Assembly: GCF_020184175.1 (NCBI RefSeq)
Contig: NC_065532.1
Location: forward strand, 5,022,001-5,086,000
Reading direction: 5' to 3'
Origin: Aphis gossypii
Lineage: Eukaryota; Arthropoda; Insecta; Hemiptera; Aphididae
DNA length: 64,000 bases
How positions within the stretch are numbered: the first letter of the stretch is position 1; each line of letters begins with the position of its first letter. The position numbers were made by a program, and so were the translations under genes. Positions 14,301 through 26,300 of the stretch are shown in pieces. Below the pieces are notes generated by a model. That model worked only from the letters and a program-made list of their open reading frames with translations. It did not search any database and was not told where the DNA came from.

Positions 14301-17300
14301 TTAAATCGAACCGAATAGAATCGCGTCTTCTATCTTCTACCACAAACTTTAATTCAAAAACGTTCGCAGTGTTATTGTTTTGTGTAATAAATAATATACG
14401 AATCTATTATTCGATTTTTTTATATAGAATCGAATAAAAGGTATTGGAAAAGTGCTTCTACAGACGCTTTAATATTTTTAGCAATAGAATTATGTACCAT
14501 TTTGCTGGATCACTTGTCAGTTGTCAACCATAATAAATTGCAAATGTGTTCTAAATTATAATCACTAAACCAGAAACCCGTTTAACCATTTTGGGGACCA
14601 CTGACGGTGGTGCGCGCTAATAAAACGCATGTCCCGCTCGCTCTACCCCTCTTATGTGCTTCCGTTTGATAACAACGTAATCGACGGAATCGCCGCCGAG
14701 ATGAATTAATTTATTGTTCTCGTGGACCCTCGTGCGTGTACGTTTCGACCACGGTTGAAGTTGGTAGACTTTGCCGAACCGCGGTTTTCGTCGGAACGCG
14801 CGCGTGCTTTATGGGCTGCCGTCGCGTTTCGTTCGCCGTCGCCACTCGCCGCCGCAGCCGCCGCCTTGTCGTCGGGCCACACTCCGTAATTCAGATAACA
14901 GATTCAGTCAATCAGCAGCTGCCGAACCGTTCGTGTTCGCGTTGCCGGTCGTTTTGCAGTTTGTTCAACGTGCGACTTGCGTATATTGCAATTATTAACG
15001 CTCTTAATATTTTATTTTTTTTGGTGCTTGTGATTAAATATCGTTTTTTCCGTTTTTCATTATGTACATCTAATCGTATTCTCGCGTTACGCAGCAGTCG
15101 CGTTGCATTCAAGTTTGTAAATGTTATCACTTTAGCGTCCTAACCAACAACGACCGTCGGCATCAGATTTATAAGCTTTAATCCGGGTTTCCACTATACC
15201 GTTTCGCGTTGTGTTAAGTATAAATCATATTATAATATTATGTTTGACTTGTGGGTAATGTGTTACCTACGACATGATACTCAACAAACAGAACACGATA
15301 CGACACTGTGTAGTGGAAACCCGGCATTACGTCGCGAGTTTTTCCTATCGTTTTGCTTTGTCAATTCCGATAGAATGCGATTACCATGTTATTAAAATAT
15401 TACATCGACGACGGCCATTATTATTATTATTATTATTACCTACTGGCTATTATGAGAACTACAGTACACACTCGTGTCGCTGGAGTCAATCGGGAGATAA
15501 CAAACGAAATTCACATAACTGCGTGTTCCAAATTCCAATAATTTTGTCATAAAAGATCCGTATCAAAAGTTCGATTAAAATCAAAGTGGCGGGCGTCGGC
15601 GACGAGATCATACCAATAAGGCATTTGAATGCTTGCTGATTTTTTGAATTCTAAATATTAAAAACTATCGTTTTTCGTTGGCTCGATATTTTTGATACTC
15701 ATGTAAACAAATTAATAATCGACTCACATCGCTATGCATTCCGGGGATTTTTCCCTCTCTGTGTTTCACCGTCATTGTCCACAACTTTTACACCGTAAGA
15801 ATAATATTCCAATGTACCGTATAAACATGTTTTAATTTATTAACCGTGTTCGGGACACATTGCAACACGTTATCCCGTGGACTACGACCTCTCATACGTC
15901 TGAATTTTGTTTACGCATTCGGTAACCGTTTCATTAAATATTCTCTCCCTCCTCTTAAACATCGCCACCGTTCTGTCGACGCGTCGTTAAAGAGTCGACG
16001 GGGACGTTTTTTTTTCACACGCGAAGGGTTAGTGTTATAGTGGTAATAATAATAATTTTTCAAATAATGTGTTATGCACTTGTGTGGCTTCGTCGGGGCT
16101 TGGCACAGTCATCATCTCCGAGACGTGGTTTTTTATTACGCTTATTAATTATTATCATTCGTAAACGTACGCACGCGACAATACAATATATATTTATGCC
16201 GGCGGTCAGCATATACACAAAAATAAACCTTTGCAAACACGAAAAAACCGCATGTTAATCGGTGCGGTCCATTTTGATACGTTTTGTGTTTTTAATTTTA
16301 TTTTTCCTTAACAACGTACATAATAATATTTACAATGTACTCTATATAATACCATAATAAGTTTTATTATGTGTGTCAACAACTTTGCGATGACAGAATA
16401 ATAATAGAAATGATAATGGCGTTCTGAAATCTCGTCACGCGCAAATGTTATACTCTGCGAACAACGCTCATTTTTAGCATTCGGTACGCACCACGTGCTG
16501 TCTCGTCAGTACCATAGAAACGTGGGATTTACCTACCACCTGGAGCCGCTGGAATCAACAGGCCTCTGACGCGTAATCACACACGACCAGTTTGTACCGT
16601 TCGACCCGTGATAATCTCCTATATTATAATATTGCATAGTTTTATTATAACAACACTCATTGATTTATGATTTTTAATTGATCGTCCAATTAAGTACTTA
16701 CCTATATATTATGAATATTCGTTTTTAACAGTACTTGAGTTGATTATATTTTTTAAAAATTGAAACATTGAAATCAAAGTTAATTAAAAAAATATTTTTT
16801 CTTAACTCCGTCATTGTATAGTATCGGATACGATATATTTTTTTTTCATACGATGTAACTATTATTATTTATTGGTTGCTTAAATAATTTTTGTTTCTAT
16901 AGCGTGATTTACAATTTGCATAGTTCGTATGTCATATTGCCTGTCATTTAATTTCGACTTTCCTGTATACCTACACATTTTTGAGAGTATTGTTGGTAAA
17001 ACTTCCTATTCAATGTGTTCGAATATTATTGGGTATTATTAACGTAATTAATTGTTATTGAAATCAATACTTATCTGTTGTCGTTATTGTATGTATTTAT
17101 CGGGCATTATAAAGATAATTTTGTAATCGCCTAGTATGATCAATAGTTATAATATAGGTAATCATCTATAATGTATTTAGATAAAATATGAATCCAAAAT
17201 GTTTTTAGTTAAGTTCCACGTATAAAACCCTCCTCTAATTCTTTGACTTGTGCGTTAAAAAATTATATTTGACTGAAATTCTTAGACATAGGCGGTCAAG

Positions 17301-20300
17301 CGAATATTTCTGCCAAAAGAGTGTCTTCAATGTTCAATCAATGATGTAGGTGTCAATGTGATAAATAAAATGATTCAATTTTCATTAAATCATGGTAACA
17401 TAATATAGATAATCCCGTGCGTCGTCAAAACTCATAAAATATTCAAAGTTTAACCCATTATTTATTCAAATACTCATACTCGATTGAAAGATAATATATC
17501 AGATATACATAATGTGATACATTTAATAATTTAACAACATTCTTATTTTATACTCTGTGTACACTTCCGACCTTCACTATTACGTGTATCAATTATATTG
17601 AATAACATACACAATACACAATAAATTAATATTGGACATTAGTCTAACTTCAATAACAATACATTTTATAATTAACGCCCTTTCATAATCTAGCTCCAGT
17701 TAAATCATTTTTAAATACGACATCCTTTAGTTAAATGAAATAATTAAATTGAACTCAATATAATCGATTATCCATTAATAATAACGCAAAGTATTATATT
17801 TTTCCCATAGTAAACTGCACCTACTACCTTTGTTAATTTTTGCTATCACATTTTTTATTAAAAACTTCAATATGCAGTTTACCCTATGAGCTTTATAACT
17901 TACTTCACATCCCGTTTTTCCTTTAATTTGTTCTTTCGGTAGTTACACTTTGGCCTTTACGTCAAGTCTTGTAAAAAAATTCAATGTTATTATTTATATC
18001 TGGCCGACAAGATTATTATATGGCCACTTCCTGTGCTTTTTATACATATTATATAACAATAAATCATCTATTCGAGACCCCCCCTCACTATGTATATAAA
18101 ATTTAAACATTTCAAGGGCCCTCATCGTGTATGAAAACACAATCATAGCCTCGCAGGAAATGTGTTTTTTTGATAAGTCTCTTAGTTAATAAAGCCCTTA
18201 GAGCTTAGTTCTATACATTTCAATCACTAAGTGGATATTATATTAATAGGTAACAAATGGATTTTTCTAAAAATGTTTTTCACTTAATCCTTATAGAGCG
18301 TATACATATAGATCCGTTTTTATATTTATTAGTTATTACCAATGAGTACTTTTATACTATTAAAATCACATCTGTTTTTGTTATCGGTCATATTATTCTG
18401 TAGTTATTATAAATGTATAGAACATTCTAATCGTTATTATATTTATTAAAAAAAACCATCGAAGTATTTTGTTAAAAACTATTCATAAAAACGTTCATTT
18501 TTTATTTAGAAAAGTGACCAGTATTTAATTTCTAAATCGTCTTGAGATTATATTTTGGTTGAAATGATTGTTGTTTTTTTTTTGTATAAACAGATATAAG
18601 TATGTGATTTTATCAAGACTACAATTAATTCCATTGTTTAAATTGTTCATAATATGATATGTTATTGTCCTATAATACTCCTATATAGTTATGTATTATA
18701 AATTTATGAAATGCGTGTATACTAAAAACAAATAACAAACCTAATTATTTTCTCGAATTTTAAAATATATACCTACTTAATTTTTAAATTATTTTTGCAA
18801 AATATCTATTTAACTTCAGCACTTTTACTAATAAACAATAACACATACAATAGTTCCTAGCGTAAAGATGCCAAAATTATATACTGACATGATAGTGATA
18901 TAAAACAAATTAAAATTCAATTTAACATTTTTAGTTTTCCATTTTCTATAAATAGAACACATATTTTTCAATGTGTACATAATATATCAAGATACATCAT
19001 ACATAGAAATCTTGTAAAATAAATTGTTGATATACGTTGTGGTTATAAGGCCTATAACTTATAAGTTTATTACACTTGTTACTAACATTACGTTTTAATA
19101 ACTATCGATTAAGTAATAGTTATCTCTATAGTGAAATCTCTTTATTTTCAAATATTCGGACTAAATAATATATAGGTAGGTAACTAGTAAGTTCTATTAC
19201 AATATGACCATAAGATCTTAAGTATTGTATATTATTTGAATGTTTATTTGTCATTGTACAACAATACAACATTACAATATCCATTTTATACATTTCGAAC
19301 CTTTTGTAAATTTACATTATATTTTTTTTATTGGATGTGTACTAATACTCAAAATAGTTGTCGCCTGTTGTTGTCCTGATTTGTAAAGGAGAATGTTAAT
19401 AATGATTTAAAAAATTACAAATTGCTATGAGTCAATATTGTTAAAATAATAAAAACTACAAAAAACACAGAATGGACCGTACTGTGTTATAAAAGTGCGC
19501 GTGTTTGCATAACACATATATGATTAATATTTTATAATAATAATGTATCTTACAGAAAAATGTCAATTTACTTATTACTTCGTGCGAATGATGACAAAAT
19601 AACCTAGAATACGTTGGCCTAGAACCGCCAGAAAAGATATTTGTGGTATATTCCATTCTATTTATAAACAACTACTCTGCGGTGCTGGCGGGGTCGTAAA
19701 AACAAAATAACCGCGTGCGAATCATCAAGTATAATAATATAATAAGTCCACATGGACCGCAAACCGGACAACGACGGCGGCATGTCCGATTTCGAAACAC
19801 CGTTGTTCGACTTAGAGTCGCAACGGTTAGAATTCGACACAAGCGTGGACGAGACAGATTCTTCCAGTGTTTTTGACTGTAGCCTAGACGAGAGTTTCCA
19901 ACAGATTAAGAATGACCTAGAACGACTTCACCGGTCGACCCCGAAAAAGACAAATTTTTATCGAACCGCAGCGGCTTGCCTCGATGAGTCGTCTGCTGTC
20001 GTCGACGACGATTTTCCTGAAATCGATATCAACCAGAGGTTTGATGTCATGAAAGACAGGGTTAGAAATTACCGATCTAAAGAGACAGAAACGTTGAGAC
20101 GATGCATCATCGAACTAAATAATACTATAGCTTGCGTAACTGACAACGAAGGTAAAAAAACGTGTGTGCAAGACAAAAAAATGTTATTTATCTATAAATG
20201 CGCGTTTGCCACGTTAGGTGTCAATACAACATTTTACATACTGATTTTTTTCCTTTAAGAATTAAAATACAATTCGATATTATGGTTGTATTCTAAGTAA

Positions 20301-23300
20301 TTTCTATAAATAAAAAATATTTAGTTGATTTATAAATTAAATATTTTAATAACATTTAATATTTATACCACCTAGTATATAGGTATAATTGATTAATGAT
20401 TTCATAAACGTTAGAAACATACTTTTCGATGTGTGTTGAGTACTTATTAAACAAATACATATATATTTTTATAAGCATTTAAATTTAAAATATTTAAGTT
20501 ATTTTGTTTTCTTTTACTAATGTATACACAATGTGTAAATCTGTCCTTAATAAGTTCAATAAGAGTATTAGCTAAAATAATAAAATTACATGAATACTTG
20601 ATATAAGAAGCCACCCAATAATGACAATTTTAAAATGTAGGTTATTAAAAATAATTTTAATAAAAATGTATTATTGTTAGTACTTCAGATTATAAAGGTA
20701 AAAATCCAATCTAACTCACGTGCACTTTTTCATTTTTTTTTTTTTTAATTTAAAAAAATTATTTCAAAGTTAAATAGAACTTTGTGCCTTGTATAATGTA
20801 TAATATTATTTTATTTTTCTCATATTTATTATTTTCTTTACTGTAAATTACTAATTTATAGTTAACTTAATATTAATTGTATTATCCGTATCTGTTTTTA
20901 GGTATGGTCAAAAAATGTGAACGTTTGGAACTAGATATTTCAAAACAGGAGAAAATCCAATTGCTAAAGGTCGACATAGCTGCGATAAAAAGTCGTTTGA
21001 TGTCGTTTTTGCGAAATGATCGATTGGATGGTAACGTACAAAACAAAAACGAACTCCAAGCCCTAATCCACACTGCTAAGGTATGTTAAAAAATAATATA
21101 TCTACTTTGATTTTATAACAATCAAAGTATAGGTTTGATAGATATGTTATAAATTTACACTTAATACTTTTAGACTGAATTATCAAGTTTGGATACTTAT
21201 TGGAATAGTCGCAACATAGTGAACATCACCGAGGAATTAAACAGACACTTCAATGAGTTGAACGATTCTAATAATGTTTTGAATCATATGAGCAAAGAAG
21301 TCGCAGATCTATATTCTATTTATGCTAACACTCGACAGAAGTAAGCTTACCTTTATAGTATTAGACATCTAAAGTCTCTTTTTAAAATATTTGGAATTAG
21401 TGATATTAAAAAGTTTTTTTACTGTTTGTTAAACTAAAAACAAAAAACCCTCAATATTGTAAATTTTAAGGATTTGTCCCAATGATTTGTTTTATCCAAT
21501 TCACATATTTCCAATTTAAAAACAAATATCTGAATTCTACATCTAAATTTCCACAGTCTATTTTCATTGCCCAAGTCCTCCAATTATATCTTTGACTGGC
21601 AATTCCAATTAATTGATTGTCACATATCATTGGACAACCTATATCTTCTTCACAAAATTGCACATCTTGTCTTATTGGACACAACCATTTATTTTCACTG
21701 TTAACGTCAATAATATTTTTTAAATGTAATCTGTTTAATATTTTTTTTATACATTTATTATATACCTAGCTAATTCTTTACATTTTCTTTTAATAGTAAT
21801 GGTATTGTTTGACATTGTTGTCCATTTTTCATAGTAATTTATTGCCATTCTGTTTGATGATTTTATACTCGTGCCAAAAATTGTGCATTGTTTTTTGTCC
21901 CAAAGATCGTTATTATTTTCAATAAAAAATGTGTTATAATAATTTGTTGTTTCATTAAAGAATGTATTAGGAATTCCATTTATCTTCATACAGTTTTCAT
22001 CAAACCATTAGTATATTTGTATTTATAATGTTTAAGATCTAAATTAATTACCTACTTCAATTAATAATACTCCATTGATATCATTTTCAAACTGAGGTGT
22101 GTATAAGGCTTGCACTCTATATTTGATTACTTTGTTGCAACTTTGAACCTTGAAATTATTTATTGAGATTTATTTATTTTTTTCACATTTGTGTTATGAT
22201 TTTTAAAATTGTATATAATATTTATTGGACAAAAGTGTAAACAATATTTAATTAATTTAAAAGAGTGTTTACTCATTAGTTTAAGTATATGTAACATACC
22301 TATATTATTTAATTGATGAAAACTATTTTAAATGCATTTACTTTAATAAATTGTGGATTAAATTTTTTTATGCAAACTTTCTCAGTCAACATAAACCTGT
22401 TACTTATACGACTTGCACAACAAATCGACATTTCTGGTAGATCAGGATGTTTTTCATAGATTCTGTATATATTTTGTAAGTCCAGTGGGCAATACTTAGT
22501 TGTTGGTGTATTTGATAATAGTTTATGAATTCTCATATTTTCTGATATGCAATAACTTAAATTAAAGCAAAATAATATTATACTGGAGTAAAACATAATT
22601 AAAAGAATTTATCATACAAATACTTGATTAACTGATACTATAATGTTTTTTCTTATAAACAATTGTATTTAAATTTGTGTTCATGGTTACAGATTAGAAA
22701 CTGAGATATTAAGATATCAGAATGCATTGATCACATGGGCTGAGTGTGACAAACAGCTAATGGAGCTTGAGATGAAATTCAAAGGTTTTGGTGGTGATGG
22801 TGTTGTTGGTGGAAACCAAAAATCTGGATGTTTTGGATCCGCTTCTGATAGTGGCATGTCAGATTCAGGTTCAGAACATGAGCTTAATGAACATGAAAAA
22901 CGATTAGTTAACCTAAAACAACTAGCTAACAATTTGATGACTATTATGACTCCAGGCAGTGAAGCACTATCATCAATATTAGCTGTAATATAAAATTAAA
23001 TATACTCATGCTTTAAGTTATTTCCAATAATAAAATAATATTTATGATTTTATAGAGAATAGAGAATAATGAAAAACAGCTGAAAGAACTACAGCAAACC
23101 TGTAAAGACCTTATTGGAAGATCAGAATTTTGCAGTGATGATGACAAATTGGATGGCTGTGAAAGTCTTATTAACACCGATATGTAAGTTTGGTATATCA
23201 TAAACAATACCTAATATAATACAATTATTATGGCAATAGTATTATATTATATTCAACCAATTTTAGTTATACATAATATTTTTATAAAAATAATTATTTT

Positions 23301-26300
23301 CCCATTAAAACATAAATTAATTACATACCATACACGAGTTATAAAATTCTGACCATTTAAAATTTGCGTAAAGTTTATATTTGACACAGAAAAACATATA
23401 TTATATTGTAATATAGTTGAATATTTAAATATGAAATAGTTAGGCTTAATCTGATTAAAAAATTACAACTGGCATATGTTCTTTCAAAAGAATCCATTTT
23501 GTTTAATTTTAAAATTTAAATATAACAGTAAAATAATCTATGGTCAAATCTTAGTTAAGAAATATTATATGTGTTCTCACAGATTGTTTTTTTTTTTTTT
23601 GGGGGGTTTAATTTTAAAAATAATGTTTAAGGAATTAAAGAATTAAAATTTAAAAATAAAGTACCTATTAAAATAGGTAACCACTCTACTATAGGTCTTG
23701 TAAGTGTATCTCATAATTAAATAAGCCATTGTAGTATATATTTTACAATTTGATGTATGCATTTAATATATTATACATCAATAATAAATTAATCAATCCA
23801 TGATACGAGAAACGATTTATTCTGAGTGAAGAGTCTGTCTGCTGTTAGCTTAAATTACTAATTATATTGCTATTAATTATGTATAGTAATTTATTTTACT
23901 ATTATTAGTAATATAATATATTGAATTCATTGTTTGCTAAAAACATTGCATTTATTATAATTATAATATTTAGTTATATAAATTTCATTAAAAACTAGTT
24001 TTGCATAAAATTCTTATTTTTTTTTTTCAAATTATTTTTAAAAGTACTGAGAATTCTTAATTTTTATCACCCAAAAGTTATAACTAGATTATCTTTCCTA
24101 CAATCAAAGATATTGATGTTGAAAATCAAAGAATTTTTTTAATTACTATAAAGTATATACACAAAAAAAAGTTAATAAAATCAATACATTCATTACTCAG
24201 AATCTGAAATGTTACAACTTGCTTTAAATTAAAATATTAACAATAACTGATAAGAGAACTTATATAATAGTCTCAACTTAAAATAAATACATACATTTTT
24301 CAAAATATTATAAATTTGTAAGAAAGAAATATCATGGGCATTACTTCTTAATTAAATGGGAAATTATTTTATTTTTTAGTGTTTTGTTAGCTAATATACA
24401 TATTTCTCCCTAAATGCTTAAAAGGTACAACTATTTCTGTTATTTTTAATTATACATAAATAATAAGATTAATAATTAAAAAGCAATTTATATTTTCTCT
24501 AGATGAGCTATGGCTATAGTTTTATTAATTTTAATTGTACCCAAATTATTTTAATGTTGTTAAAACATTGTTTTCCTAAATTATTATAAAATATTAAAAT
24601 TTTATATAAGTGGGAAATTATAATGACAAAGGAAATATATTTGGAATTTTGGATATCATTCATAAATTATGAGAATAATAATCTTTTATAGTATATTTAT
24701 TATTAAAATATCACGTCAAACATTCAATTTCTTTTCTATCATTAAACTCACAAGAAAAAATACTTGTTTAATATAAACGTTTAAGGGTCTTCCTATTTTT
24801 ATATGGTCTGCAATAATGTATTTTTATTATTACTATAAAATAATATTAAATGTATCTATTGAATGTTGGTACTTATGAAGTATAAAACCTATTTTAGCCT
24901 GAAATATTGAATAGAATATTGTTATTTTAATGAACTAAGAAAAATATAGGCAGGTAGAATAAAGTTTTAACTTTATTGCTTGATAGATCAGATTAATTAT
25001 TAAAATTTTGAATAAATTGATGTTCCTCTTATGCCAGAAAATATTTGTTTTGAGTCTTAATTTAATGTTTTATCATATGTTCTGTATTTCATGCTATCCT
25101 GGGTCTCCAGGTAAGCTGAAAATAATATTTATTTTCCGCATGTTAACCCTTAATACAGATCGACCGTCAATCTTCTACAACATTAATGAGGTACTATACA
25201 CAAATACAGATTATATACTGAAATGTCTTAATTATATTTTGCTTATTTCCCAAACCACATCATCATATATCAATGTTTTTAAATTAATAAATTATTCTTA
25301 TTAAAGAAAACAAAAATCAACTATAAAAATTAAAATATTAAAAATGTTCAGAATTATGAAATTCAGGTATTTCAACTGTCACAACCTTGAGCTTTAATTT
25401 TGCATGTATCACTAATGTGGATGGTTGGTCTATTAAACATAGAATTGTAGTTAAAGCATTGGCAGGTTATCTTATTTAAATAGAATAATATATTTTATTC
25501 TCTATTCATACGTTAAATAATTATTAAATTTTGTAATGGTTTTTCAATATATTTTAAATTTATAATTCATTACATTAACAACTATATTGTGATGATTTAA
25601 TATAGTTATCCTTCATCTTCTGAATAAATAATTAATTTTTTTCTTAGGAATTTAATTTTTTTCAAAAACACATTATTTATTTTTAATTATAATTATTAAA
25701 TTCTTTAAAATTAAATAAATTGTACAATTTATAAGATATTTTAAGTTCAGTTCTATGAAACGATGTGTAATGTGTATCACTTCTAAAATATAAAATTATT
25801 GTGGTCTTATACTTAAATAAATAGGTAGATAGGTACTAAATTTAATTTATTGCCAATATTTTAACATTTTGAAAATATGCTATGCATGCAATACATTATT
25901 ATTGTTTCTGAGTGTTATTTATTTTTATTTCTGTATACGAGTATGTTGCTGTATTACGAATGTCCAATTGTGTTACAATATTTTTAATGTATTATAATAT
26001 TATGTATTATTGTCCTTTGGTTTTGTTATTGTATGATAGGTACATTGTAATAATAATAGGTATCTATTGCTAATTACTTTTTAACGTAAAAATTATGATA
26101 TTGATTAATACGTCGGAAATTGGATAAATAGTAAATAGAATAATCCTATCTTCTATAATATTTTTTCATACGTAGTTCTATAACATTATTTCTTATGAGC
26201 TACTAAAAATGAGAATATTAGTAGGTTTGTTATTATTATATTTCTTGTCGTGTGCGAGAATTGTTTTGCAACAATATTTGATATTGTTTTCACGTTAGAC

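Larger units (their letters stand above)
7800..20901 (+). other. klar: 13.1 kb klar intron with alternative starts and MITEs
   Basis: The phase-1 intron between exon 7688-7799 and exon 20902-21080. It holds two alternative first coding exons (10584-10635, 19752-20151), two GC- and CpG-enriched islands (about 9990-10635 and 14590-16260), and four short inverted-repeat elements. The remainder (about 7800-9360, 11320-14580 and 16600-19400) is AT-rich with nothing recognised. Confidence 0.7.

Noticed and set aside
14736..15143. 135-codon ORF on the plus strand
   Set aside because: It opens with GTG rather than ATG, and its Arg/Cys-rich then hydrophobic translation looks like a translated CpG island with overlapping open frames. 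It is better explained as promoter or 5' leader DNA.
22309..22342. Treating the three minus-strand ORFs in the klar intron as separate small genes
   Set aside because: They assemble, with one ATG-less exon between them, into one S1-fold protein in family order.
25008..25304. 98-codon ORF in the last klar intron
   Set aside because: AT-driven hydrophobic translation with no known motif and no phase-compatible splice sites.
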